Shown one piece after another: positions 48,162-57,984 of a stretch of 64,000 bases of DNA. The position numbers and the translations under genes are program-made. Under the pieces are notes generated by a model, which saw only the letters and a program-made list of their open reading frames with translations, was not told where the DNA came from and did no database searches. This DNA is from Strigops habroptila. Its lineage: Eukaryota > Chordata > Aves > Psittaciformes > Psittacidae. How positions within the stretch are numbered: position 1 is the first letter of the stretch; each line of letters begins with the position of its first letter. The stretch covers positions 1,220,476 through 1,284,475 of the forward strand of contig NC_044298.2 in the NCBI RefSeq assembly GCF_004027225.2. The letters run 5' to 3'.

Positions 48162-48422
48162 ATGACTTTCTGCTACCAGACCCAGTGTGAGGATTCCTGC
48201 TACTCACCCTGCAACTATGGGACTGTGTACACCTACAGGAGCTACGACTGTGGAAGCCCCTGCAGCTACCAGACCTACGACTGCAGGAGCCCCTGTGGCT
48301 ACCGGGGCTATGGGAGTCTGTGCGGTTACCGTGACTGCTACCCCTCCTACAGCTCCCGCTACTGCTACCCCTACTCTTGCTACACCCGTAGATACAGCTA
48401 TGGGAGCTGCTACCCCTGCTAA
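48162..48422 (+). CDS. EDMTF: EDMTF-type EDC protein, Cys/Tyr-rich (86 aa)
   Basis: Near-identical inverted paralogue of the 44.6 kb gene, with the same MTFCYQTQCEDSCYSPCNYG start and SYGSCYPC end. Over the coding exon the two differ by two base substitutions and one 3-base indel. The 27 nt of 5' UTR in exon 2 (from 48135) also match (CTTGCCTCCCCCTCCATCGC). The identity stops at the intron and shortly after the stop codon. It is probably a structural, disulfide- or transglutaminase-linked protein of cornifying cells. The start is the first ATG in exon 2. Confidence 0.9.
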   Translation: MTFCYQTQCEDSCYSPCNYGTVYTYRSYDCGSPCSYQTYDCRSPCGYRGYGSLCGYRDCYPSYSSRYCYPYSCYTRRYSYGSCYPC

Positions 48423-49000
48423 ATCAAGAAGGATATAATGGAAAATGAGGAGTGAGAATTAAATACTGAATTCATGGCTGCTCTTGAAGATGAGGGTTTA
48501 CAGAAGCTCTGAGTCCAGGACTATAACTGAAAGCTGTAGTATTTTGGAAAGATCAGTGTTTCTGTAAAACTTCTACAGTCTTCTTCCAAAATGTCTTCCT
48601 TTTTTCCTACATAGTTCTTAACCCTCCATGAGTTTGGTGGTGTAAAGGAAGCCAGGCTTAACATGGGTGTACGACTTCTTAACTGACTTTTGCCTCTTTC
48701 CCAGCTAACATTAATGAAATCTAGAGTGTACCTGCACTAGCCTTTCTATGGATATATTTCTGACTTAACTGCTTTTGAAGCTGTACCAGAGAAACAGTAA
48801 ATCATGTGGTCTGATTTGTTTCACTGGACTGAAAGCAAGTGCAAAAGGTTGAAAACGGAAATTGAGAGTCCAATGCTACAGCTGTAGTGGCAAAAATAGT
48901 ACCAATGAAACCAGATTTTCTGCCGATAAAATCTCTGTATGCATTCTTTCTGCTTCTTCATCTTGTATTAGTTTAGATTGTGACTGTTAGCTTTATTCTT

Positions 49001-49006
49001 ATTAAA
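49001..49006 (+). other. Likely poly(A) signal of the 48.2 kb EDMTF gene
   Basis: ATTAAA followed by AAGGTTATAGCATCATTACG, matching the family signature. Confidence 0.65.
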
Positions 49007-51486
49007 AAGGTTATAGCATCATTACGTGTCCCTGTTTTTGTTATTCTAATTTGGATGTACACAGATTTTTGGCCCCTGCTTGATACGTTTTACGATGACA
49101 TACTGCACACTGTGGCTCTTATGGATGTCAGCTGAACCTGAGTACACATTTTGCAAACTAAAAATCCAGCAGTATCTCAGAAAATGAAGTCACCCATTCT
49201 GAAAATTCCTAGGAAGGATTTGGAAATACTGACTTTAACATCGCGGTGTGTGTGCATACATCGGACGTAACAGTACCACATCTTAGTGATTTGTAAATGC
49301 ATTGACTGCCTGCAGGAAAACCCAATTGAACCAGGGAATAAGCGAAGAAGTTGGGAGAAAATCACTCTTTCTCAAGAGTTTTTGTGCTGGCAGTGTCTGG
49401 GATGGCTTCTGAGTTTAGAGACCCACTCTGTTATAGAGCAGAAAACTGCATTCTCTCCGTTCACCTGATTAAGTGTTTGTAAGTGTTACTGCAAGGCTCC
49501 ATTTGAATGACAATGAAATGGCGTGAAGTTCCCAGGCTGAACAATCACACAGTTGTTATTAGGGTGAGATCCCTTGCCCAAGTCTGCAGTGACTCTCTTA
49601 TTCATGAATGAAGTACCTAACTGGCAGCAGGAGTAACCTCTTATTAGTACGATGCTGTAACGCAGTCTAGGCATGAAACAGCTGGTGAAGTGCTTTGAAA
49701 TCTCTATTAAACCCTAGAACCCTTATTGTGAATGTAATTGCTGTCCTTTGAGCACACACAGCAGCCCTTTGAGGGCAGTCTCACAAGAGGAACAGAGCTC
49801 AATTGTGCTATAATACAAAATCCAAGTACAAAATTCATTGAAAACTTTTGCAAGTAAAGCACTGGGTTATGCTACCAGCACTTTTTGGGATGGAACTTTC
49901 TCATTCCTTCTGAAGAGCTGTCCTTATTGGGAAGTACTCACCCACTTTGGTGCCTGACACCTTCCCTGCAGAAGCACAGTGCAAGTTGCTGTTCAACCTG
50001 TATCTTGGAATTAAGGTGGAATTTAGCTGGAAGTATTCATAATTTCAATTTTTAATGAGCTATAGCTAATAAATAAAATATGGAAAGCTATGAATAAGTT
50101 ACTAAGTAAAATTTGGAAAGTATTAAATCTGTCAGAATGCACAAGAGACAATATCAGCTTAAAATAATTCCTAATATTTCAGTAGTCCTACAGACTGCTT
50201 ATGGACTTGGCTGCTTTAACAGGGGGCCTAGTTAAAAGAAAGAGTTAGAAATCCATGGAATGCCTCACAGATATATGTTTCTTTCACTCCAGGAAATCAT
50301 CTTCAGATAAGACCAGAACGAAATCCAAATTTCTGGGATTAGAAGGCAAAGTAACTAATTTTAGCACCTATTAGAGTTGTTTGTACAGGGCCACATTTGA
50401 ATGAAAAATCTGAAGGCAATAAAATCTGACTTTCTGACTAAAGCATATATTGAAATGTCTCAACTTGTACATTTGGAGTGACTGTTATTCCATAAAGAAA
50501 CACCTGACAACAGTTTAAATAGATTAATACACACTATAAATGTATAAAATAGTTATGAGCATCTGAGTTCTTTGAAATTCCCAGACTATCTAGTGTGTTA
50601 AAAAGTGAAGACATAATATATTTCTGATTGAAAGAAGGACCACAAAGTAACAAATAAATTCACTCATATTTTCTCCTTCAAATGCTATCCTTTACAATGG
50701 GTCTGTTCGTTGTGTGCTACAACAAGGGTGCCTATCAGAGGTCCCTCCCTTCCCCAGGTAACTTCTCATCGTGTAATCCCAGCACTGCTCATTGGTCTTG
50801 CACACAGACAGTTCCAGTCAAAGCCATCAGGAAAGGCAATGTGGCAGCAGGTTGGTCATTGCTGTGGAGCACAGGAAGAAAGGGTTCATCTGTCTCATAT
50901 TTACTCAGGTTTCCCTGCACTTTTTCTCAGCCACCTTCTACGTGGTGGCTTATATGGTGTTCGCTGTGTATCTGTTGAGGGCACTGTGGCGAAAGGGGGT
51001 TTGGGTGACTGCTGCTGTATATGGGTGTTTTGGGAGATGTATGGCAGCGTGGAATACATTGTGAGCTGGTATATGGGGAAGGGCAGGAAAAGCCCAGCAA
51101 AGTCTGTTCCAGAGCATGGGGCTGTGGGAAGCTCTGCTGTTGTTCCTGGGCAGAGGCCTGTCTGCAGTCTGAAGGGGGGTGATATGGGGAATGACAAAGA
51201 AGAGCTTCTGCTGCATCGGAGGGGTCAGGTGAGGCCAAAAGTGCTCCAAGGAGCATTAGAAGATGGAGGAAAAAGTGGGGGTGAACGTAGTGCAGGGGTG
51301 CAGGAACGTGGAGGCAATGGAGGGAAGGCATGTGAGGAGGTGCCAGGGATTGGTGAAGCAAGTACCACAGATGACCCTGTGGGACTTTGCAAGGAGGCCC
51401 AGAGAGCCAAGGAAACTACTTGGGGTAATGTCTGTGGGAAAAGGAAGAAATTAAAGAAAGGGAGGACATTGCAATGCAACACAGCT
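49007..51486. other. Intergenic region between the EDMTF and CBP clusters
   Basis: AT-rich up to about 50.6 kb with nothing recognised. From about 50.74 to 51.48 kb it is a copy of the CBP-cluster spacer, related in direct orientation to 55.84-56.88 kb. The open frames at 50710-51501 are not supported as genes. Confidence 0.55.
50740..51480 (+). repeat. CBP-cluster spacer, copy 1
   Basis: Begins 'ccaggtaacttctcatcgtg', then 'gcacacagacagttccag', 'gccatcaggaaaggcaatgt' and 'gggaagggcaggaaaagcc'. It lies immediately 3' of the minus-strand CBP. Homologous to 55842-56880 (direct) and to 59200-60140 (inverted, partial). Confidence 0.7.
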
Positions 51487-51492
51487 TTTATT
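51487..51492 (-). other. Poly(A) signal of the 52.2 kb CBP gene
   Basis: AATAAA on minus, followed by AGCTGTGTTGCATTGC, the CBP-cluster 3' end. Confidence 0.8.
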
Positions 51493-51830
51493 GCAGTTTA
51501 AGGGGAGAAGGAGTGGGGAGTGGAGCAGAGCAGGGCCCTGGTCAAGAGCTTCCTCTGTCTCCTGGCTGTGGGCACATTGAGAATGAACATCAGCCGTGCG
51601 GCAGGAGCAGGCATACAGCATGGGGCTGCGTTGTCAGGAGACAGCAAGTCCTGAAGTGAAGCTCAAGCAGGGTAGGAGGAAGACAGAGTTGAGCCTCAAG
51701 CAGATGAGAGACTTCCAAGCTCTGGATCCCAGCAGTGCCAAAAGAATGTTCCTCCACAGAATGTCATGTCGGAATGTGCCAGGGTATCTTCTGGATCTCT
51801 CCCATGTCTGTGGCTGTACCCAGTGTGTGG

Positions 51831-52238
51831 TTAGCAGGTCCCGCAGTTGCCACTGAAGTATGAGCGGCCTCGGCGCCAGCCTCCATATCCATAGCCCCCA
51901 AAGCCTCCATAGCCTCCACAGCTACCATAGCCTCCATAGCCCCCGTAGCCACCAAGGCCTCCATAGCCCCCGTAGCCCCCGTAGCCTCCATAACCACCAT
52001 GGCCTCCATAACTGCCGCCATAGCCCCCGGCAATGGCGGGGACTCCCGCTGAGCCCACAGCACTGTGCTGTGGGAAGGAGCTGAGGATGGGTCCGGGGAA
52101 GGTGACCACCGTGGCCGGGGGCTGGATCACCACCGAGGAGCTCTGGCACTGACGCACGCAGGGCTCGTTGGTGGTGTCAGCCAGAGGGCACGGGGCGGCC
52201 ACCCCACAGGAAGGGACACTCAGGCTGGAGCAGGACAT
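51831..52238 (-). CDS. Claw/scale-type corneous beta-protein (135 aa)
   Basis: A beta-keratin. The N-terminus is [20 protein letters not shown], then [18 protein letters not shown] and [19 protein letters not shown] form the filament core (residues about 27-62). A Gly-Gly-Tyr repeat domain (GGYGG units) follows, and the protein ends [13 protein letters not shown]. The MSCSSL start and GGY repeats resemble claw/scale CBPs rather than feather CBPs. CBP cores pair into beta-sheet dimers that build the 3.4 nm filaments of hard corneous tissue; the ends carry Cys for disulfides. The start lies 21 nt into exon 2. This gene has the short 99 bp leader intron typical of the minus-strand copies. It pairs head to head with the 54.1 kb gene. 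Confidence 0.95.
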   Translation of the reverse strand: MSCSSLSVPSCGVAAPCPLADTTNEPCVRQCQSSSVVIQPPATVVTFPGPILSSFPQHSAVGSAGVPAIAGGYGGSYGGHGGYGGYGGYGGYGGLGGYGGYGGYGSCGGYGGFGGYGYGGWRRGRSYFSGNCGTC

Positions 52239-52259
52239 CTTTCAGGCGGTCACGGAGTC

Positions 52260-52395
52260 CTGGAAAATACACCCGGGATTAGGCAAGGGTGAGGGCAAGA
52301 AACTCCATCAAAGGAGACAGGGAGAGATCTGAAAGAGGCTCTCTAGAGCTGCGCTTACCTGTTTGATCAGGAGAGTCAAACGCAGGAATCTGGAT
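52260..52395 (-). other. Noncoding exon 1 and short 5' UTR intron of the 52.2 kb CBP
   Basis: Exon 1 ends at 52359 (AAACAG|GTAAGC). The 99 bp intron ends GTATTTTCCAG at 52260. Exon 1 is homologous to that of the plus-strand CBPs. Confidence 0.75.
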
Positions 52396-52417
52396 AGAGG
52401 CTGTGAAGCCCTCTGCT

Positions 52418-52425
52418 CTTTTATA
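52418..52425 (-). promoter_or_regulatory. TATA box of the 52.2 kb CBP gene
   Basis: TATAAAAG in the context ACATGTATAAAAG shared by the CBP genes. The conserved CBP box lies at 52436-52454. Confidence 0.8.
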
Positions 52426-52435
52426 CATGTCCTAG

Positions 52436-52454
52436 ACTGCCCGGGGCATCAGCC
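52436..52454 (-). promoter_or_regulatory. CBP proximal promoter box
   Basis: GGCTGATGCCCCGGGCAGT on minus. A matching box sits just upstream of TATA in the other CBP genes (53591, 57849, 61414; disrupted at 62603). Confidence 0.6.
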
Positions 52455-52573
52455 ACGTATGGGGGCTGGAACCCCACAAACTCATGAAACCCAGTGGACA
52501 AACTTCATGACACCTAGAAAATGATGTGAGACAATTACATCCCTCTTTACTGGGGAGACTGGCGTGCAAACAT

Positions 52574-53311
52574 CCCCTGAGTGTATAATGCTGATGGGAG
52601 GGAGAGACCTCGACACACCTTTAAATGAAACACAAGGTGCTGCTATAGCTGATTTAGCAAGCCCAATAAACCCTGCTCTGTCCCTAATCCCTCCCTTTGC
52701 CTGTGTAGGAGAGTCCTGAGCATCTTGCAGAAGTGCTTTGCAATCCTGGGCCCAGCCATCATGCCTGTTATTACCTCTCTTTTACAGGCTGGTAAACAGA
52801 GGCACCGGGAGGCTGGGTAAATGGAAAAGCTTTTCAACACCCTTGAAGTGACTTTGAAATCCCCTCCATTTCCCAAGGTTTGAAGACCTGTGCATCTCAC
52901 GCTCTGTGGGTCCATAAACATGTCTACGAATTGCTCAGCTCTTAAGGGTCTGGCATACACTGGGATTTTTAGGTCATGGTTTCACTTGGTGGCCATGTAA
53001 AGAGGAGAGGAGATGTGTCCCATGCATGGCTGAACTTGAAACACATAGGGCCTGGAAGAGACGTGATGGGCAGGCAGTGGGATAGAGCACAGGAAACCTC
53101 TCATGGGGAAACACACACACATATATGGAGGAGTAGAAGTGCAGCACTGGGGCCAGGTCACTGTCATTTGGTTCAGCCTCATGTCTGTGAGCATGGTCTT
53201 CTCCAAGGCCTGATATGGCCATGCTCCCTGGAGGCACAGGCATGCTGGGCACTGCTGGTTCTGGGAGCATGGCTGGATGGCTGCTGAGCGTGGTGTAGCT
53301 GGGCACAGTAA
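52574..53311 (+). repeat. Near-identical spacer tract, copy A
   Basis: Aligns to 57985-58722 at a constant offset of 5411 bp. I count about 8-10 mismatches and no gap. The flanks on both sides are clearly less similar. Confidence 0.85.
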
Positions 53312-53590
53312 TCTTCTACAAGTTGCCAAAGATAGTTCCTGACATGTAAAGTGAGGGATTAAGGACAGATGAGGATTTATTGGAACAGGGAGTTCAGTTA
53401 CAGAAGTGCCTTGTCTTTGATGTTGTGATGTGTCATGGGCAATCCTGCCATCATCTCTTTCCTCTCCAGGGCAAATTTGTACTCCTGTTTCCACAGCTGG
53501 GAGGCATACAATTGTATCACATCACTATCTGTGTCATGAAGCTTGTCCACTGTATTACATGATCATCTGGGATTTCTGTCACCACGCCTT

Positions 53591-53609
53591 GGCTGATGTC
53601 CCAGGCAGT
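53591..53609 (+). promoter_or_regulatory. CBP proximal promoter box
   Basis: GGCTGATGTCCCAGGCAGT, 11 bp before the TATA box. Confidence 0.6.
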
Positions 53610-53619
53610 GTTTGAGATG

Positions 53620-53627
53620 TATAAAAG
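53620..53627 (+). promoter_or_regulatory. TATA box of the 54.1 kb CBP gene
   Basis: TATAAAAG in the context GATGTATAAAAGAGC. Confidence 0.8.
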
Positions 53628-53649
53628 AGCTGAGGGCTTCACAGCTCTC

Positions 53650-54118
53650 TATCCAGATTCCTCTGCTTGACTCTCCTGTTCAAACTGGTAAGTTAAAGTC
53701 CTACATCCTTCTTGCCTTCTTTAGCTGTTCCTTTCTCACCATCTCTTTTGATGCCTTTTCCACCACCCTTTCATAGTGAAAAGTTAGGATGTGATGGTGC
53801 CCTTTCAGAGACAGGGAAAGGATGAATATTTGAACTTGCAGGTATGATGCTCCATGTATACGAATGCACTCTAGTGGCAGTTTCCTATATGCTTTGGACA
53901 GGGAAAGTTTTCCTCTCTCCTATGGGAAAGTCAGGCCCAGGGAGCACGGAGGAGAGCAAGGTGTTTGCAGCAGCATGTCAACTGTGGAATGGGTTTCTGC
54001 TCTTACTGCCTCAGATGATCCAGGGAATGTCCTGGTGCAAAGGTTTCGAGTGCAAGAGAGTGAGGAGGGATTTGGCGTCAGGCCTTGTACTGCACCATAA
54101 CTCTGTCTTGTCCTGCAG
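53650..54118 (+). other. Noncoding exon 1 and 5' UTR intron of the 54.1 kb CBP
   Basis: Exon 1 is about 53650-53687, donor AAACTG|GTAAGTT. The 431 bp intron ends TTGTCCTGCAG at 54118. Confidence 0.8.
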
Positions 54119-54139
54119 CTTGACCTCCAGAAGAGAAGG

Positions 54140-54547
54140 ATGTCCTGCTCCAGCCTGTGTGCCCCTTCATGTGGGGTGGCTGCCCCGTACCCGCTGGCTG
54201 ACACCACCAATGAGCCCTGTGTGCGTCAGTGCCAGAGCTCCTCAGTGGTGATCCAGCCTCCAGCCACAGTGGTCACTTTCCCCGGACCCATCCTCAGCTC
54301 CTTCCCACAGCACAGCGTTGTGGGCTCAGCGGGAGTCCCTGCCATTGCCGGGGGCTATGGCGGCAGTTATGGAGGCCATGGTGGTTATGGAGGCTACGGG
54401 GGCTATGGGGGCTACGGAGGCCTTGGTGGCTATGGCAGCTATGGAGGCTATGGAGGCTTTGGCGGCTATGGAGGCTTTGGGGGCTGTGGATATGGTGGCT
54501 GGGGCAGAGGCCTCAGGTCCTTCGGTGCCTGGTGTGGCAGCTGCTGA
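54140..54547 (+). CDS. Claw/scale-type corneous beta-protein (135 aa)
   Basis: A beta-keratin starting [20 protein letters not shown]. The core [18 protein letters not shown] / [19 protein letters not shown] is followed by a GGY-rich repeat with GGFGG units, and it ends [13 protein letters not shown]. This tail is shared with the 61.2 and 63.2 kb genes but not with 52.2 and 57.6 kb. The ATG lies 21 nt after the acceptor CTGCAG|CTTGACC. The leader intron is 431 bp, the long form. It is a structural protein of hard corneous tissue, expected to form beta-sheet filaments in keratinocytes. It is the plus partner of the 52.2 kb gene. Confidence 0.95.
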   Translation: MSCSSLCAPSCGVAAPYPLADTTNEPCVRQCQSSSVVIQPPATVVTFPGPILSSFPQHSVVGSAGVPAIAGGYGGSYGGHGGYGGYGGYGGYGGLGGYGSYGGYGGFGGYGGFGGCGYGGWGRGLRSFGAWCGSC

Positions 54548-54883
54548 ACCCCACCTGGATCCAGCCTCAGACAACAGAGTGCTCCAGGGAAGCCCCTGGC
54601 ACATCCCAACATGATGATGCCCGAAGGAAGAACATTCCTTCAGCACTGCTGGAATCCAGAGGCTGGAAGCCTCTTGTCTGTTGGAGCCCAGCTCTGCCTT
54701 TCTCCTGCCCTGCTAAATCATGTCTTCAAGACTTGTTGCCCCCTGATGACAGAGACCCTCACTGGATGCCTGCTCCTGTGGCAGGACTGATGCTCTTTGT
54801 AGGTCTGCCCACTGTCAGGAGACGTGGGCTGCCCTTGGTTGGGGCCCTGCTCTTCTCCCAACTCCTTCCCCCCCTTAAACTGC

Positions 54884-54889
54884 AATAAA
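54884..54889 (+). other. Poly(A) signal of the 54.1 kb CBP gene
   Basis: AATAAA followed by AGCTGTGTTGCATCA. Confidence 0.85.
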
Positions 54890-55047
54890 AGCTGTGTTGC
54901 ATCATAGTGTTGACCCTTGGTTTTTCCTGAGCCTTTCTTCTTCTTTCCCACTTGCCCCAAACTTCTGAGTGTGTTGGTCTGTGCTGCTTGAAAGTCCCAA
55001 GGTAGTTCTCTGAGAGTGTGTTACTACTGATGGTGCTCTATTGTGTG

Positions 55048-55398
55048 GAGACCTCACAGCAGCCTTCCAATATCTGAAGGGGGCCTACAAGGGTGCTGGA
55101 GAGGGACTCTTCATCAAGGGCTGTAGCAGTAGGACAAGGGTTAATGGATTAAAACTTAAATAGGGGGAATTCAGGTTAGATATAAAGAAGAAGTTCTTCC
55201 CTGTGAGGGTGCTGAGGTGCTGGCACAGGTTGCCCAGAGAAGCTGTGGCTGCCGCATCCCTGGCAGTGTTCAAGGCCAGGTTGGACAGGGCTCTGGGTAA
55301 CATGGTCCAGTGGGAGGTGTCCCTGCCCATGACAGCAGTTGGAACTAGATGATCTTAAGGTACTTTCAAACTCAAACCATTCCATGGTTCTATGATTA
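55048..55398 (+). mobile_element. CR1 LINE 3' fragment
   Basis: Forward CR1 from 'gtggagacctcacagcagcc' to 'ttccatggttctatgatt'. It sits at the boundary between duplicated CBP units. Confidence 0.9.
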
Positions 55399-55539
55399 TC
55401 ATCCAAGATGGGTTGTATAGAGCATTTCTCAGGGAGCTTCCTCTGGTCCCCCTCCAGCAATAAAACCAATACATTCCCAAAGCCCATTCAGAAGACGTGA
55501 AAGCACCATACAGGTCCTGCGGCAGCTCTACCTAATCCT

Positions 55540-56880
55540 TTGCAAACCTAGCATGCTGCCATTGCCTCCTTTTGTTGGCTTGGTATTGGTCACATTGGGA
55601 GGTCCAGGGAAATGGAGATTAACAAAATGCAGCATGTACAGGGCTGCTGCCACATGCTGACCGTGTCCCTGTGCCCAGCCAGTGGTGGGGACTACACAGA
55701 AAGGGTGTGATAGACACAGCCAAGTCTTCCCAAGCTTCCTCTCAGAGCCATGATTTGTCCCCGGGTACCCAAATCACATGAAGAATAAAGCTCTTTGAGA
55801 GGGAGGTTGCACCGCCGACCCTGCCGAGGCCCCTCCCTTACCCAGGTAACTTCTGATCGTGAGATCCCAGCACTGCACAGTGGTCTTGCACACAGACAGT
55901 TCCAGCCAAGGCCATCAGGAAAGGCAATGTGGCAGCACATTGGTCATTTCTGGGGAGCCCAGGTAAAGAAATGTCATCCATCTCATATGTACCCAGGTTT
56001 CCATGCACTTTCTTTCAGCCACCTTCTATGTGGTGGCTCGTATGGTGCCCCCTGTGTGTCTGTTGAGGGCACTGTGGTGGAAGTGACCACAGCAGGGGTG
56101 ACCCCACCTCTGCTGCCATATCTGGGTGGTTTTGGAGACATTTGGCAACACGGGCTACTTTGTGAGCTGGTGTGTGAGGAAGGGCAGGAAAAGGCCAGCA
56201 AAGTCTGTTTCAGAGCAGGGGGCTGTAGGAAGCCCTCCTCTTGCTCCTGGGCAGAGCCAGAGCTGCAGGCTGAGGGCCGGTAACACAGGGACTGGCCAGG
56301 AAGAGCTTCTGCTGCAGGAGTTGGGGCAGATGGGGCCAAAGGTGGCCCAAGAAGCATGGAGATGGAGAAAAAACTGGAGGTGAACACTGTGCAGGAATGT
56401 GCAGGTGTTGGAGGCAAGGCATATGGGCAGGTGCTGGCACTTGGGACCCTCTCCCCCTTTGACCAGTGGCCTCCCAAGTGGCTCTGAGATGGGACTTTGC
56501 CACTGAGATGGTTCTGTTGGCATGCCAATCCCAGGAGAGACGGGGCTGCAGGCAGCCCCTGGGAATGGCCAGAGTGGGCAGCAAACTCACTGCTGGTCCC
56601 AACAGTTCTTATCGGGCTGCGCAGTGCAGGAGCCCAAGGTGTAGACAGAGAGGGAAACAGGGAGAAGCTGTTTAAGAATGTGAGCATGTCCACCCATTGC
56701 AGACAAAGGTATGCTGGATAGACGTGTTGCCCAGGCCAGGCTGAAGGAGTCGAAGCAGGTCCTGCATTGCCGCTGACAAGGCCCAGGCTGGAAGCTGGCC
56801 AGGACGGCTTAGAGATCCAAGGGTATAATTTGGTATATTGTCTGTTGAGGAAGGAAGAAGTAAATCCAAGGGTTGACGTT
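55540..56880 (+). repeat. CBP-cluster spacer, copy 2
   Basis: Most complete spacer copy. It shares 'gatcccagcactgcacagtg', 'gacagttccagccaaggcc' and 'ggaaaggcaatgtggcagca' with copy 1. Its reverse complement is recognisable at 59200-60140. Confidence 0.7.
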
Positions 56881-56896
56881 GAGACGGAATACAACT

Positions 56897-56902
56897 TTCA
56901 TT
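56897..56902 (-). other. Degenerate poly(A) signal of the 57.6 kb CBP copy
   Basis: On minus it reads AATGAA where the paralogues have AATAAA. The following AGTTGTATTCC is also altered from AGCTGTGTTGCATC. Confidence 0.7.
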
Positions 56903-57099
56903 GCAGTTTGAGGGAAGGATGAAGATGGGAGAAGAGCAAGGCCTTGGCGAAGCACAGCCCATGTCTCCTGGCTGTGGGCACATGGAGGTAGCACCAGCCA
57001 AACCACAGTACCAGGCATGCAGCATGGGACTGTGTTGTCGGGGTGCAACAAGTCCTGAAGTGAAGCTCAAGCAGGGTAGGAGGAAGGCAGAGTTGGGCC

Positions 57100-57651
57100 T
57101 CAAGCAGACCAGAGACTTCCAAGCTCTGGATCCCAGCAGTGCTGAAGGGATGTTCTTCCACAGAGCGTCATGTCTGAATGTGCCAGGGTATTTTCTAGAG
57201 CTCTCCCATGTCTGTGGCTGTACCCAGTGTATGGTTGGCAGGCCCCGCAGTTGCCACCAAGGTATGAGCGGCCTCGGCGCCAGCCTCCATATCCATAGCC
57301 CCCAAAGCCTCCGTAGCCTCCACAGCTACCATAGGCTCCATAGCCCCCGTAGCCGCCATAGCCTCCATAGCCCCTGTAGCCCCCGTAGCCCCCGTAGCCT
57401 CCATAACCACCATGGCCTCCATAACTGCCACCATAGCCCCCAGCAATGGCAGGGACTCCCGCTGAGCCCACAGCACTGTGCTGTGGGAAGGAGCTGAGGA
57501 TGGGTCCGGGGAAGGTGACCACCGTGGCTGGGGGCTGGATGACCACCGAGGAGCTCTGGCACTGACGCACACAGGGCTCGTTGGTGGTGTCAGCCAGCGG
57601 GTACGGGGCGGCCACCCCACATGAAGGGACACTCAGGCTGGAGCAGGACAT
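57100..57651 (-). pseudogene. Claw/scale-type CBP copy with stop-codon loss, probably decaying
   Basis: A beta-keratin copy with an intact core ([18 protein letters not shown] / [19 protein letters not shown]) and GGY repeat ending [13 protein letters not shown]. At the position where the 52.2 kb paralogue has TAA, this copy has CAA (57235-57237). The frame therefore runs 45 codons into the former 3' UTR and stops at 57100, giving 183 instead of 138 residues. The same copy has TGTAAAAG in place of TATAAAAG (57831-57838) and AATGAA in place of AATAAA. The splice sites (99 bp intron) are intact. Three independent lesions suggest a gene losing function, although a low-level transcript with an extended protein is possible. 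A sequencing error could explain the stop change alone, but not all three. Confidence 0.75.
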
Positions 57652-57672
57652 CTTTCAGGCGGTCACGGAGTC

Positions 57673-57808
57673 CTGGAAAACGCACCAGGGATTAGGCAAG
57701 GGTGAGGGCAAGAAACTCCATCAAGGGAGGCAGGGAGAGATCTGTAAGGGGCTCCCAAGAGCTGCACTTACACGTTTGATCAGGAGAGTCAAACGCAGGA
57801 ATCTGGAT
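57673..57808 (-). other. Noncoding exon 1 and 99 bp 5' UTR intron of the 57.6 kb CBP copy
   Basis: Donor AAACGT|GTAAGT (exon end 57772). The acceptor GCGTTTTCCAG ends at 57673. Confidence 0.7.
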
Positions 57809-57830
57809 AGAGGCTGCGAAGCCTTCAGCT

Positions 57831-57838
57831 CTTTTACA
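57831..57838 (-). promoter_or_regulatory. Degenerate TATA box of the 57.6 kb CBP copy
   Basis: TGTAAAAG in the context ACATGTGTAAAAG, where all four other CBP genes have TATAAAAG. The upstream CBP box at 57849-57867 is intact (GGCTGATGCCCCAGGCACT). Confidence 0.75.
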
Positions 57839-57984
57839 CATGTCCCAGAGTGCCTGGGGCATCAGCCGGGTGTGGGGACTGGAACTTCAGTTAATCATGA
57901 AATCCAGTGGAAAAGCTTCATGACACAGAAAATGGTGTTAGACAGTTCTACCCCTCTTTACTGGGGACACTGGCATGGAAACGT

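Larger units (their letters stand above)
52426..53619. promoter_or_regulatory. Shared divergent upstream region of the 52.2 and 54.1 kb CBPs
   Basis: Contains a CBP proximal box at each end (52436-52454 minus, 53591-53609 plus), an old MIR-like remnant at about 52715-52815, and a tract of about 0.73 kb (52574-53311) nearly identical to 57985-58722. Open frames in the spacer are not supported as genes. Confidence 0.6.
54890..56896. other. Intergenic region between the 54.1 and 57.6 kb CBPs
   Basis: Lies between convergent 3' ends. It holds a CR1 at 55048-55398 and the CBP spacer copy 2 at 55540-56880. The long minus open frame at 55983-56894 is a spacer artefact. Confidence 0.6.

Noticed and set aside
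50710-51501. 263-codon open frame on plus before the first CBP
   Set aside because: It overlaps spacer DNA and runs into the 3' end of the minus-strand CBP. Composition is not protein-like and there is no family match.
52982-53494. Overlapping open frames in the near-identical spacer tracts (also 58385-58822)
   Set aside because: Conserved between the copies only because the DNA is nearly identical. There is no codon-like substitution pattern to judge and no EDC composition or promoter context.
55983-56894. 303-codon open frame on minus in the CBP spacer
   Set aside because: Low-complexity Ser/Pro/His-rich translation with no EDC promoter, leader or splice context. The related spacer at 50.7-51.5 kb keeps only a broken version, so the frame is a chance product of the duplicated spacer.
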